64,000 nt of DNA from Balanoglossus misakiensis (Eukaryota > Hemichordata): positions 1,488,001-1,552,000 of the forward strand of contig CM082576.2 in assembly GCA_040954595.2 (NCBI GenBank), read 5' to 3'. Below, in pieces: positions 28,240 to 48,622 of the stretch. Position 1 is the stretch's first letter, and every line of letters starts with the position of its first letter. The notes under the pieces are model-generated. The model was given only the letters and a program-made list of their open reading frames with translations. It did not search any database and was not told the DNA's origin. The position numbers and the translations under genes are program-made.

Positions 28240-30679
28240 CAAAACCCTCCTCTCCAACATCTGAACATCAAACATCAGCAAACAAATAAACTAGCAGGGC
28301 TATGCAGACGACACCAAACACTACATGTATTACCATACATGTAATAGCCCAGGGACACCTAGCTACACAAATCACCAGCATGCAGCTTTCTAATTGGGTC
28401 CCGTACTTAGCAACCCATAGCAACTGACAAACACATGTTCCCACTGTGCTATGCATGATGAACATCCATACTGCGTTCTTCTCTCCATCAATATATTTCT
28501 TAAATATCTTCTAGTTTTTCACAATGATTTACAGAACAATGCAAAATCAGAGATCTGAAGGGTGGTGAAATAAGAAACAGGTAGTCCCACAACAAAGTTT
28601 TATTTTAAATTGGACCAAATTACACAAATGATGAAAATCTGATGTAAAGCTTCGTGGCAGGACAAAAGAACAAAGCTATCTTTGTAAAAAGAATCATTAT
28701 TTACAGGACTCAATCATTTGCAGAAATCATGTTTTCCTTCTCCTTTCAGAAATTGCCAAAAAGAACACACAATGTTGACTGAACCATAGAATCACCTTTC
28801 TGATCTGAGAGCAGCGGCTGTCTTGTACAGTGTAATCCCGCGAGAAATAATAAATTTATCACTTTCATTAAGATCAATCAATGGTTAAACTCATTTGACA
28901 GGTTCATTTCAGTTGGAAATGACTACACAATACGCATGGCAAGTGAAAAAGTCAACTTTCATTCAACTCTTCCGATTTCCCGCTTGCACACCACATCCAA
29001 AATCCAAATGAACAGAAAACACTAGTCAACTTTTTTTGGAACTCTTGTATATGAAATTCACACAAAAACATTGAAGCGCATTGGATGAGAAATCAGTCAT
29101 GCATTATTTTTATAAAGCACTGACTGTACAGTGTCACACTCATCAGAATCTCCGGTCTATCACTAAAGTTTTGGAAACTCAGATCAGTATTCCACACACA
29201 CGTATCAGAAACATCTCCGTTCGCAAAATTTGTGTTCTCGCTTCGACATACTGCTGAGTTTATGCCTTCTGCACTCTGTACCTCAAAACAAGCTATGCAT
29301 TATGCATCACCATGGTGACCTCGAATATGCATGGCACTGTTGATGGGGCACCATCCACCAACTCATCTGACAAAATGTGACAAAAGTAGAAAACACACCA
29401 ATTCATTTCGACACTAAGTGTTGTACAATGTATTAGGGAAAACGGAAGACAGACAGACATACCAAATGTGACATCACTTGTTATTCATATTATTAAAAGA
29501 GAAAAAAATCATTAAGAATTCAATAGCCAATAGATTTATAATAGCATCAGTGAATAAATCAGCATATTAAAATATGACATAACATGATTAGGGAATATTA
29601 TACACAGATAACTTGTAAAGACCAAACCTACAGTGTGATGAATTAGCCGCCAAGTGATAACAAAACACTCACGACTCGAATGTTGCAGTTAATAAACTTT
29701 CAATATTTCATGGCAGCAGAGATACTGCTACTGGGACTTATGAATAAATATCCTTTTTAATTTATATGTATTCCTTGAGGATGTATGTAAATATTGTGCC
29801 TTTTGCTCTGCTCATATTTAACAGACAATAACTAACGGAGTGTGGAAAGATATATGAGTCTGACTGAAGTGTCATATTAGAGAAGAGAAAAGGATTTTTA
29901 AAAGTTTTTACTTTGAATAGCATTTATCAATTATTATGGCTAGCTCTGATTAGTTTCAATTTTAACATTGGATCTAGGCTAAAAGCCCACTCGCTTGTTT
30001 TCAAAAATGCAAATTACAAAAATGGTCTATTTTTAATCTGAACTATTTTATTTGAGTAAAGGTACTCTCTGTTGACATTTGTGACAAAGTATGACATAGA
30101 TATGAACTGGTTGACAACACACTCTGATATGAACCATACAGTCTCTGAGACCCTTCTCCAGATTTTCAAAACCTTCTATACATCTGCTTACACTGACTTC
30201 ATGAAAAATAAACCTAATTTGATATCACCAATGGGAATCATTCCCAACAGAAGGTCATTCCACTTACTACACACTCCTTTTTTTCTTTTGTATAAAGTTC
30301 TTCAAACAAGATGATGGGAATACTTTTTCTCTGGCTTATTTCTTTAGAAAATGGATAAAGCTCTTCTCACATGTAAGCGTGTATTCATGGGTGATGTAAA
30401 CTCTCTCGCTAGCGTCTCTCTCTGTTTAAAATTCAGGCAGCATTTGCTTTTCTATCAAGCAAGCTAACAATCACTTCAGGTTGAATATGACAACCAACAA
30501 TATCAATAACTGCTGTAATTGCCATCTTACATGGCCGCTCTTTACTTCGACATGCCAGGTAAATTAACCTCGGAAATGAGACTATTCTTGTTTTCTCACT
30601 AAAAAATGTAAAGCACTTGCTGGTTGCCATGTGTTTTGGCACAGCTGCATGACATCATCAGAAGCCATTCTGCTGTACG

Positions 30680-30693
30680 GTTGCCATAGCAAT
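30680..30693. promoter_or_regulatory. RFX/X-box-like 14-mer
   Basis: GTTGCCATAGCAAT has two mismatches. A left half-site (GGTTGCCATG) also occurs about 55 bp to its left. Confidence 0.4.
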
Positions 30694-33600
30694 GGATGCA
30701 CCAAAGAGACAGCTTGGTGTGTCAGTTGCAGTGTCATTATGGGATGGCAGTTAACAAAGAAATCAATCACACCAGAGATGCAAACACACTAAAGAAAGCT
30801 GTACTTCTGAACAAGTGATTGTTTCCACATGCAAACAAATGAACCAAGGCAGAAAACCATACACTTTTTAAACATGTTATTTGCTCTGTTGAGACAGACA
30901 TTAGGACAAATCAGCCAAGTTGGGGAGGGATCCAGAAAATTTCTGAAATTTGAGTCTTTACATCTTCCATGCTTGAGTTCACACAGCAAACCTCAATGAG
31001 GCTTCATTCCACATCAAAACCAATACAATGTACATTTCACAGAAGTTCAAAAGAAATTTACACAAAACTAAAGCGGACTGGCTAAATGAAGTGATTCATG
31101 AAGACCATCAGATGCCAGTTTATCGACACATAAAACCTTTATTTGTAGTCAATATCCACCTCCTGTATGACGGACAATCACAATTTTATCATGGGTACAA
31201 AGATCCAGAGCATGCTGTGTTGTTGTTATGAGCTCAGAAATACTGAATTGAATCATTTCCAATATATGAACAGCTTTTCACCACATCCATGAAATTTATA
31301 CACCTGGTATTTTTCTGATGCTACAAAGGGCAGCTTTCAGATGAATGGGCGATCAGAAATTTGATACATTTGCCAAAAATCAATAGGTCATTTGGCATTA
31401 CCTGATATTGTACATTACTCTCCATGAAATCATTTAGGGAACACAAATTACACATATCAAACACACTCAACCCACCGTGTCAGCAAACACCAGCTTGTTT
31501 GTTGGCAGTGAAAATCGATAACCTGAGAAAATTGCATCAAACAATCTCTTTCACTTCTGCCATAAGATCACAGAGAGGTTTTGGAAAGTGTCCAGAAATA
31601 TACAGAGTTTGCACTGGGGATTCAACATCTACATGTATATACCTCACAACACAACCAACAATTTACTGTCCGGTGGTAACACCACAACAATTATGGGTTG
31701 CAACTGGAGGATGGTGGGTCACTTGTTGACCCCTATTTACTTTTCTTTCTGACATCCATTTTTGTTCTTGGTGAACTTCCTCCTATGGACATTCACCCTG
31801 TGATCAACTTATACACAACTGATACAAAACATGTTTGTTCACACATGTAGGTTGGGTACATCAGATGGTAGCACAAATTATGAACACAGATAGTCATCAA
31901 TACTGATAAGCTGCACCCACATTTGTTCTGGGATTTTCTCCCCTTTATTAAAATGTCATACTGTAATGGTCAAAGTCCTGGGCATAGCCAACCTAACAAA
32001 ATTAACAACCTCTTACAGATGTCACCCTTATCTCCAAATGCACAGCAGACTGAAGTCTGCATGAACTGCAATTACTGGAAACATGCCCACACTCAACAAG
32101 TAACAGTGTGATGTGCTGACATTGGATGCTGTGCAACAAATATCACTTTGGATGGCTATGATGATGGTTTTTCAATCACTCGGACTCCCTGACTGTTTTC
32201 AGGAGAGGAAAACTATGGATATCTTTTGCGCGAGTCCCCAGAGCAGCAGCATCAAATGAATCAAGCAATATTATAGGAAATTATTTCTTGGAACTTAGCG
32301 TATCGGATTGAAACTGCCTGTCCATATTCAAATACATGTACTGACAAATAGAGCGCCCTCTTTGTGTGTCCAAATGTGGATTAGCAGACAAATTCTGAAG
32401 CGAACAGCCGACAAAGTAGATAATAGGCAAACGGTTATACCATTGTTACTATTCTTACCATTTCTTTGTATTGGGATCCCATTAACCTACAAGAGGAGGA
32501 TACATGGTACAACAGAACATTGAATTCTTCGTATCTTGGGGGGTCTTTCTCCTTTTGAGTCATTTCTCTGCTGCTTTTGTAGCGTCTACCAACATGCATT
32601 CTCATTATCACTGCATTTTCGTGGTTCAGCTTCTTTGTTACTGGTTCATTTCAGCCACAGTGTTATTACCATGTGCTGTTGAACAGAATCCAGCCTGCAA
32701 TGTTTTTACGCTGTCTGCATTGGTTCGGTCTGACCTCTTACATTGCTGCCATGATTTTCTTCCACCAATGATTATTTTAGTCAAACAAGAATAAAACACA
32801 AGAACTGAAGGCATGGTCCCACCAACTGAATGCGTTAACCTTTTGCCCATATGCTATCTAAAGGGTATATAGTGTAAAATGGCCATGAACCCTGTCTAGG
32901 CCTTCTTCCTTCTTGTGTACAAATGTCACATGCTGGGTCAGACACCTTTTGTCTTACAGGTGTGTGAGTGCGTGTGTTAACGGCTTATGCTGAAAAAGAA
33001 AACTTTTTCAGAAAAGTTTTGCAGTACACAGTTCTATTCAAATCCTCCCTCAAGACATATTCATTATTGCCCTCTGTTTAATAACCGACAGCCATTCATC
33101 ACCAATCACTTTACGATACCGTCTTATCAGAGAACTTTTCAGCATCTTGGCAATCAGATAAAATTACTATACAGTACACATAAACAAGACTACCTCTTCC
33201 ACGTCACATCACATCAAGGTACCTGCATTTTGCCATTGGATGAAAAAGTCAACATGTGTCTGCTCAAACCGCCATTCAGCTGTGAGAGGCTGTAGTAGAA
33301 GAACACTACACTTCTTGCACACTTACACAGGTTATATATTATGGATGCAATGATCCGTCATTGTTGCCATGGAAATCATCCTAATTATAACAAGATCTAT
33401 GCTTGCCACCACCACTTGTGTCAGCTGACCGGTCACATTCCCTACAACCATGCAGGCAAAGATGGAATACAGTCTTGACAAAACTACAACAGTTTGCACA
33501 GTTTTCTTCTTTTAGATTCATCTCAGACAGATGGGGAAGTCCCTGGAGTTCTATTCCACAAAGGGCAAGATAAAGACCTTGAATTCTTGACTTTCATTTA

Positions 33601-34995
33601 CGGGCACTCCCAATGCTTTCTAGGGAATCATCAATGGCTTCACCATTCACAAAGTAATACAATGTAGATGATAATGAGATATCATTTTGCAGAGAATTCA
33701 CTAATTTTGATTATACTATCGTCTATACAAGAAGCTTTCAAGTTACCTTTTTCTGGGCCTTTTTCATTTCATAAGCCGAAAGTGGGTTTTGATGTCACAT
33801 ACTCAAAAAATTCTCTACAGAGCTGACAGACACTTGGAATGCATTCTGTTATTCCTTTGACTGTATATGCAATTTTTGCCATCTGTACCCTCCAAAATCT
33901 ATGGCAATCATCAATCTTTTCCATGCTGTCAAATCCGCAGCCAGCTCTGGGACTTCTAGACTAATCTTGATTCAAGAAACTCGCTGCTTTGAATACAAAT
34001 TTTCACTTCCGATGGGCTGAATAAGTTAGTAAAGCTCAATCAATCACATAACAATTGATAAAGAAAGAGCTGGTAAATAAGCTCAGGAAGACACCATTCT
34101 ACCTTTAAGAGTTTTTGTATACATTGAGTCACCTGAAAAAAAAGACTGGCCATGGCCAATAGGTATGTTGACTGTTTAGCATTCCCACCAAGGCATGTAT
34201 ACAAGCCACGATTCAAAAGCACCATGCTTTGATGCATGTAGTAAACTACATCAAATCCAAAAACTACACAAAATTTCAACTCAAATGATCTCAAGTACGG
34301 GCAATTCGAATCTACAAAACTATGCATAATCGGTAAAGATGTACAGAAGCTCAAACTGTGAGACCTTGCAAAGTGCTTCATAGCACCATGCAAGCAAAAC
34401 TCCCCAGACCAATTTGTTCAATGACACAAAACATCAACAATGATTTGTACATAAAAACAGATTTGTATGTTTGTACAATGATATATCTCACTCGAAAAAT
34501 TAATTATTAATAAACTCAGTTGTTCCCTGAAACAACAAACCCTGTTACCATTTGACTTTCATGGTCAGATTGTCACAGTTGACAAACAAATGGAAAAGTG
34601 ACTACAAACAAAGATACTGAACACCACATTTCAATCTCAGTCGCACACCAACAGAAAACTTTCAGTCTCTGTATACGAGCAGGCAATAAACCACCTGGAC
34701 AAACTTTTCAATGGCCTATGACCTTCAGACCAAGACTGTCTATTTGAAAAGTTGTCTGCACACCATGAGACACAAAATGTATCTCCTTGAATGGCACAAG
34801 TTTACGTAACTACAAAACTTGCGACCTTCAAATTAACATAAGTTTCTATTCAGCAACATCTTAATAAATTTTACGTTTATTAGAATTATTGCTTAAATTT
34901 AACACAACCTACTGACCAAATTTTGCTATCTTGATTTAAATTTTACCTCTGCATTAGAAATTTTTCACACGATTCAAGAATTCGGCTTTAGGACA

Positions 34996-35009
34996 CCCCC
35001 CCCCCCCCC
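34996..35009. repeat. Poly-C run (14)
   Basis: Fourteen consecutive C near the 5' end of the presumed FoxN2/3 first intron. Confidence 0.9.
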
Positions 35010-36343
35010 AATATTCTAATCACTGTTTAAGTACAAACCCTGGTAAAACAAAAGAGTGCCTTCTACAAATAGGATGCTAACAGCATGTATTTTTTGTCAG
35101 AAGCCTCCACTTCACACCTTCAAATGCTGATAAAGAAATCACTACTGTTACAGATGAAAACCCACATTCTGTTGTAGTACTCACTGAAAGGACCATGACT
35201 GGTTTGAACAAAGAACTATCCCTGTCACACATTTGTGAACAAAAGCAATATGCCATCAAGGCCTATCACTCTAATAATAAGGCCCGAGTTTATATCAAAA
35301 TGGTCCTTAGGTAGGACAGCCAAATTTCACATTTTACATTGCCAGGGCGTCACTTCCAGAATGACACTGTGTTTGAATTTAGTTTAAAAAAGAACAGTCA
35401 GAAACTTGCCATATATTTTATAAGGTCTTTCACTTTCAATTGAAATTCTGATATTATTTTATACAAAGAACAAATGTTATAACACTTCATATGAATAAAA
35501 TTGCACTGATGTCTAGAAGGCTTCTTACCTACAACACGACGGGAGAGGGCTGTCTGATCCTGCTATATGTATCTGATACTGTCGTGCGATCTTCCGGACT
35601 GCGTATTCCACTGAAAAACTTCGGTATACAGTCTGCGGCCAAACTTAGTCGATTTCACGTAATGTACTTCACACTTGTCCACATTGGCTTTACACTCCAA
35701 TGCTATATAATCCTAAAATGATCATAGATACTGCAATTACTGAAAATGTCCGGTGTTTCGATGCCAAGTTTTACGAAGAACATACATTATGGACTTCTTG
35801 GTGGCTGCAATCTAGCTCTAAATATAGACCACTGAAATCGGAAGACTTTATCGAGGATGGAACATGACCTAGGTCGAGGGAGGCGTGAACGGGCTTGCTG
35901 TGATCATGATGATGTGGCTTGTGGTGCACTGTGAAGAGTATACGGCTGTTTTAATGCGCATCCCATCATGGACGACAACAAGACTCTAGGATATTAGCCT
36001 CCTCACAACAATTGCCCGTATGAGTCAATAAATTTATTACAGCTATGACCGAAACCACCAACAATGACAACAACAAACGTATGAAACAGGAAGTTGTGGG
36101 GCCACGATCGCCGATCCACCCCGCACCAGTCTATTGAACATAATTTGAAGTTTACTGACAAAGTATTTTAACTTACAAAGCTTGTCTTCGTAAAAGTTAG
36201 CACGACAAGAGCATCGGTATTTATCATGAGTATATTATGTAAAGTAACAATCGGACTTTATATTTGCCAAATTTTGACTACTAGTATCTCGGCTGCCTTA
36301 CAATCGAGGAGAGGAAGTACCCCCGCAAATCGAACTCAAAAAC

Positions 36344-36499
36344 ATGGATGACGACATGTGGCATGGGGCAAATCCTCGCAAACTACGGTTTACGAGAGAA
36401 CGTGGTCGCCGAATGAGCCAGGATTGCCCATATCGGCCATGGAACAAAGAAGATTTTACGTGGGGAGAAAAACTACTTACAGACCACTCACCTCGATAA
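36344..36499 (+). CDS. Possible 51-codon small ORF in promoter region
   Basis: This is a plus-strand frame starting MDDDMWHGANPRKL and ending LLTDHSPR. The ATG has a purine at -3 and G at +4. The composition is charged and Trp-rich, unlike nearby chance frames, but no family is recognised. It lies antisense to the presumed FoxN2/3 first exon. It could be chance, or the first exon of a divergent transcript. Confidence 0.2.
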   Translation: MDDDMWHGANPRKLRFTRERGRRMSQDCPYRPWNKEDFTWGEKLLTDHSPR

Positions 36500-36911
36500 A
36501 TTTGCGTTAAAAGTGAACAGACAAAGCCACCCAAGACTAGCAGTCATCAATTTTGAAACAATGGTAGTTCTATCACTAACTACGCCATCTGAGCATGCTG
36601 AGTCGCCATGTAACGTTCTAATAAGTGTGAAATCCCTGCAGGAAAATGACGCAAATGATCGTATATAATGATCAGTTGTAAATATATAGTTTTACGTCTC
36701 CTCGAGCTATTAACTTATACATACCTTAGGACGTATAGTTGTAGAAATGTAATAGAAATCAAAAAGATTAATTTAAAACGGCATACTTTTCTCGCTAATT
36801 GAGGGGTACAAGCAATTACAGTAATGTCCGCAGATAGCGTACTAGCAACCAATCAAATCTTACGTTGCATATTACCGTTATGCTAATTAAATCCTCCATT
36901 TTGGCGCCAAA
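36492..36911 (-). promoter_or_regulatory. Probable FoxN2/3 promoter and 5'UTR exon region
   Basis: The minus strand has a good donor (ATCGAG/GTGAGT, GT at 36491-36490) that could end a non-coding first exon spliced to the acceptor at 23572. The region just upstream contains a perfect E2F-type palindrome (36900-36911), a CCAAT box (ACCAAT near 36848), and more CpG than the flanking introns. The transcription start cannot be fixed from sequence; donors at about 36176 and 35528 are alternatives. Confidence 0.35.
36900..36911. promoter_or_regulatory. Perfect E2F-type palindrome
   Basis: TTTGGCGCCAAA is a perfect 12-bp palindrome matching the E2F consensus TTTSSCGC on both strands. It lies where the FoxN2/3 promoter is expected. 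That location supports cell-cycle-linked transcription but does not prove it. Confidence 0.5.
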
Positions 36912-37171
36912 TAAACCTTCTTCAAAACAAATATCTTCATTGGGCCGCTTCCGGGCTGTTGTGGTAGTTGCAGACACTCCCCTGCAAAAACTTTAAACGG
37001 TTGAAGTCAATGTTTCATTCTTTTAGCGACATCAATAAATTGAAACACTGTAAAAGACAGCCATTATGACTGTTTGACCTAACTAAACGATTTCATCACG
37101 TAAGTGAAGAATATGACGATGTATTTCCCCTCAAAACACCGCTTGTTAGATGTACGCACATGTCTGTCACA

Positions 37172-37185
37172 GTTGCCATGGGAAC
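37172..37185. promoter_or_regulatory. RFX/X-box-like 14-mer upstream of FoxN2/3
   Basis: GTTGCCATGGGAAC has one mismatch and fits GTTNCCATGGNAAC exactly. It lies about 260 bp upstream of the E2F palindrome, so it could act on FoxN2/3 directly. Confidence 0.45.
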
Positions 37186-37301
37186 ATGCTGCGGCAAACT
37201 GCGTCTAAACAACTAGTGACACGTTACTTAGCAACCGCTTTCATCAATTGCGTGCACGCCAAAGCTCTAGGATAACGGCACACAAACAACTACAGATGTG
37301 T

Positions 37302-37540
37302 AATGTCTGTGAGGTGTGACCAGAGATGGATCTAGATTTTTTTAAAGATGTGTGGCAGACTGATGATTTTCTGTGAGCCCGAGAACTGTATTTGTTTTGA
37401 CTTTTTTTTGGGGGGGGGGAATGTCTGTGAGGCATATAACCAGAGGTGGACTTAGACAGGGGGAAAACTTGTGATAAAACGATGATTTGCTTTGTGAGAA
37501 CTCTGAGTTTGATTTTCTTCATTGTGATTTTTTTATTATT
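37302..37540. repeat. Diverged tandem duplication, unit about 118 bp
   Basis: AATGTCTGTGAGG begins at both 37302 and 37420, an offset of 118 bp. Matching segments follow in register: CCAGAGATGGATCTAGA against CCAGAGGTGGACTTAGA, then TGATGATTT and TGTGAG...GAGAACT. The copies are separated by a T-run and G-run (37402-37419). It is non-coding. Confidence 0.7.
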
Positions 37541-38495
37541 AAAAAGTTTTCAACGATCGGTGAGGATGAGACACGTGGGCCGGGTGAACGAGTTCTGCAT
37601 TTAATTAGCCGGTAAACAACGCCGCCCTGCAAGAGCTTGCGTCGATGCCGCTCGTGGTAATCTGAGTCATTCGAATCCATGCAATTCATTATCTGGTTAT
37701 GTGGAAATACACATTTACCACCAATCTTCACCATATATGCGCTAGATTTTTCTGCATCAAAAACATGGACGTAACATAAATCAAAGTAACATAGTTGGCC
37801 AGACCATGTTGTTCCCCAATGTATGCACAAGTAGTGGACTGACGGAAATTGTAAAAAAAAAGCAGGAAAAACACTAACACATAAGTGTTTGTACTGGATC
37901 TGTCACCAATGGCTTGTTAAATACAACCGGAAACAATTTGTCACAAGGCGAGATTACAAGGCTAGCTGCCACCAAGGGGTCAAAGTTTAGTACCGCCTCG
38001 CTTCATGAAGCACACATCCATGATGTAGACCAAAGTCAGAAAGGGCATTCACTGTTATTATAAATAGACACTTTTCAGTTTCTGGTAACAAACTGCTACT
38101 TTTTATATGACTTTTATTAGCGAAAAATTTCACCTAATTTGATGCAACCAGGGACAGGCAGAAGACTGTCTATGATGCAACTTGCAACAGATATTCTCAC
38201 GATCTGACTGCAATGTGAGACATCTAACAGCGTCATGTAAATAAGCTTCTAATTTAGATATTTAATAATTATGTGCAATTAACACTCTTTTAGATGAAGA
38301 GATTCTGAATTGTAAATGTACATGTACTTTCAACTTGAAAAGACACAGCGCCCCATCCCCCTTCGTTTTGAAGATAAAATAACTGAGGGCGCTGTTTTGT
38401 TGCAATGAAAGTTTGGACACAGACACGTACACATCCATCTCAACTTTCCTCCATAAATTGCATCTCTATTTTTTTTTTTTTTTTTAAATGGAATG

Positions 38496-38501
38496 TTTAT
38501 T
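38496..38501 (-). terminator. Candidate EFCAB11 polyadenylation signal
   Basis: TTTATT on the plus strand reads AATAAA on the minus strand, about 390 bp downstream of the EFCAB11 stop codon. It follows a T-run at 38469-38485 (A-run on the transcript strand). Position and motif fit a 3' end; other signals may be used. Confidence 0.4.
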
Positions 38502-38891
38502 AAAAGTGCCACGTATTTACAATGTTTACAAGATCTAGAATGCTGGGAACATCTGTGCAAACTTTATGACTTCCCAGGTTGAGAACAAAACTGGTATGAT
38601 ATGACAATAACAAAAATCCCTTCATGATGAGCACTTGACCAATGGGTTTAATGTCTGTGTTAAACCTCGCTACATTTTTTCCATATACATGTATAGGTTG
38701 TATGCATTTTCCCGAACATTACAACATCAAAAGTTTACAGACAAAATTTTACTACTTGAGTTGTCGAAGTCTTTAAATCTCCTTTTCTATATGAGCTCTA
38801 GCTTTGAAAGCTTCTGTAGTACACTGTCAATTGTGACCAAAGTGTGCTACTTGAGAAAAAATCCTCAATTCACCAAAATTAACATTATCTA

Positions 38892-40443
38892 TCATACATC
38901 ATCCAGGTAGTACTTCATCATAAATTCAAAGTCTTTATAACTAACTCTGCCATCAGCATCTCTATCCACTTCTCTGAATGCAGATTCCACTCTATGTGTT
39001 GCTATATGTGGTGCAACTTGAGAGAATGCTTTCTTTAAATCTTCTACTGTCAAAAATCCCTTACCTGAAAAAATAAACAAAGGTCAATCAGAGGAAAGGG
39101 AGTGGGTGCATAGAAATCTATGTTTCCATGGTTTCAAATTGTAATGCATTCCTTGCTTGCCATTCTAATTTAGTAACTGTGATCAGACCTGACAGTAATG
39201 TCATTTCTTTGGGGCTTTTTAGGTAAAGAATCCCTCAGCAAATGTTGTCACTAGCAAATGGCCAATTGCAATCCAACAGAGATTTTGTGTGGGTGGTACA
39301 TTCCCCAGACACACATTTATGTTTTCATCACATGACATTGTATATTTCTTTACAGAAAACTGAACTGCTTTATTGTTCTGTCCTTGTGTTTAGTCTTAGC
39401 AGCAATGGCACCTGGTACTGGGAGGTGGTGTTGGTCATAATGCCTACTTACACTGAGTGTCAAACACCATAAATGTTTGTCGAATTTCATCATCCTTATC
39501 AACCACAGACAACTTGGAGCACATCACTGCCATAAAATGGTCAAAGGTCATGCCTGGAAGATAGGGTGTTGGAAAAGAAGGAAATGGCCAGTTAATATTT
39601 GTGTGTGCATCTGAGAGGGAGAGAGGGAGAGAGTGAGATAAGTTACCCAGAGAACAATCATTACAACATGATGAAAGTACAAATGTGAAAACAACAAACA
39701 TAGATATATATGCTCATATGGATGATACTGGGTGTTATGTTACTGTGCAGTAACTTTAAAAGGTGGCGAGTCCATGATTTGATAAAAAGCGTCATATCAA
39801 ACCCAAAGGAAACAAGTTTACATTTTTCTCCATCTATTTCTCCTGCTGTTTTCATCATTTCTTCCACTTCATACTGTGAAGAGAAAAAAAGAGAAGCTAG
39901 AAGTAAATAATCAGGCAAGTAGTTAGGTAATCTATTACAGATTACATGTTTTGCCTTGCAAGATTCATTGAAATAACTCGTCTTCATTGAACAACAGTTA
40001 CACTTACTTTTGTGGGTTTGTAACCAAGTAGAGAGACCACTCCTACTTTGATATCTTCCCTTGTTAGATGACCTTTCTGTCCATTATCACATTGATAGAA
40101 CACCTGTGCAAAGAACAGGACATGAATTCTGCAATATGACATTTTGCTTCTTTATTTATTTCAAAAATCTGAAAACCTAACCCGCTACAATCATTGCAGC
40201 CAGATCCCTCGTTCATACCTGCAGAAGGTGTGACAACCAACCCCAGATACATGTTTATTCACAGTAGGACCAGATTCGTCATTTCGATACATTCTGCAAC
40301 AAAATACACACAAAGTTGCAATTTAGTTTTATTTGCTTGGGTGGTCCGACACTTACGCTAGCAATCGATTTCTTGTCCGTCTCTGTAAGACGTTTCCTCT
40401 GTGGAACATGATAACCTCCAAATTTAAACAAAATGTCACTCAT
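38892..40443 (-). CDS. EFCAB11: EFCAB11, EF-hand calcium-binding domain protein 11
   Basis: The gene is complete: five exons, 169 aa (human 163). Exons are 40443-40357, 40103-40008, 39873-39822, 39553-39452 and 39064-38892, and all junctions keep frame (phases 0,0,1,1). The sequence parallels human EFCAB11 throughout: VFYQCDNGQKGHLTRED against VFKACDEDHKGYLSRED, and KGFLTVEDLKKAFSQVAP against RGFLTLEDFKKAFRQVAP. There are four EF-hand-like units. Only the last loop (DRDADGRVSYKD) has good Ca-binding residues, with Asp rather than Glu at position 12; loops 1 and 3 are degenerate and unit 2 has no clear loop. The start is MSDILFKF: upstream frame up to 40575 lacks family similarity. The protein is calmodulin/centrin-like; its cellular role is not established. 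It sits divergent to FBXO11. Confidence 0.93.
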
Positions 40444-40794
40444 ATTGACATGGGAGAACCAATTTTGTGAAATATATAAGTCTACCGTGGCACCGGCTTG
40501 AACTGAACTCGATACGATGCACACAGAAATCCCACCACGCTTACGATGAATATATTTCCGCCATGTTTCAAGCACTCCTTTAATTTATGTATTGGAGTGT
40601 GATTGGCTAATGCTAATTTTTTGATTTCACGTGCTCGGAACACGTGCGATGATTGGCCAACTGTCGAAACATCACATACATTATAGCTCACTGTTGGTCT
40701 TGTATGATATCTCGTTCTTGGGGAAGGTGATTATGTTGTTAGTTCATTCTGGGCGCAATTCAACAGTCTTATCGTATTGATTAACTCTCCAATA
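40444..40794. promoter_or_regulatory. Shared EFCAB11/FBXO11 divergent promoter
   Basis: Only 351 bp separate the two start codons. The interval has three ATTGG (inverted CCAAT) boxes at 40591, 40602 and 40652, and two CACGTG E-box palindromes at 40628-40633 and 40641-40646, 13 bp apart. No TATA box is placed convincingly. The arrangement is typical of a bidirectional housekeeping promoter; the transcription starts are inferred, not seen. Confidence 0.7.

Positions 40795-48622
<7,828 letters not shown>

Larger units (their letters stand above)
23572..36491. other. FoxN2/3 first intron, probable
   Basis: The 12.9 kb between the acceptor before the start codon and the likely promoter region are taken as a 5'UTR intron. 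I see X-box-like motifs at 24937, 25909, 30680 and 33363, homopolymer G or C runs (26435-26447, 28004-28017, 34996-35009) and a GA repeat (28207-28239). Several small plus- and minus-strand frames (for example 30072-30314, 31424-31729, 34040-34393) resemble no family. An alternative 5'UTR donor is possible near 35528 (GTAG/GTAAGA on the minus strand). Confidence 0.55.
36912..38495. other. Intergenic between FoxN2/3 and EFCAB11
   Basis: This spacer lies upstream of FoxN2/3 and downstream of EFCAB11, both on the minus strand. It contains an X-box-like 14-mer (37172-37185) and a diverged tandem duplication (37302-37540). No coding sequence is convincing in it; the 92- and 103-codon minus frames near 37.2-37.8 kb overlap the tandem duplication and have no recognisable domain. 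Confidence 0.6.

Noticed and set aside
34040-34393. 117-codon minus-strand frame
   Set aside because: No family resemblance, Cys/Leu-rich composition typical of a chance frame, and inside the presumed first intron.
40219-40293. Possible 75-nt extra exon in EFCAB11 intron 1 with good acceptor (TTGTTGCAG) and donor (GTATGA)
   Set aside because: In the phase set by exon 1 it has a stop at the fifth codon, and joining exon 1 directly to 40103 gives a clean match to human EFCAB11. It could at most be a poison exon.
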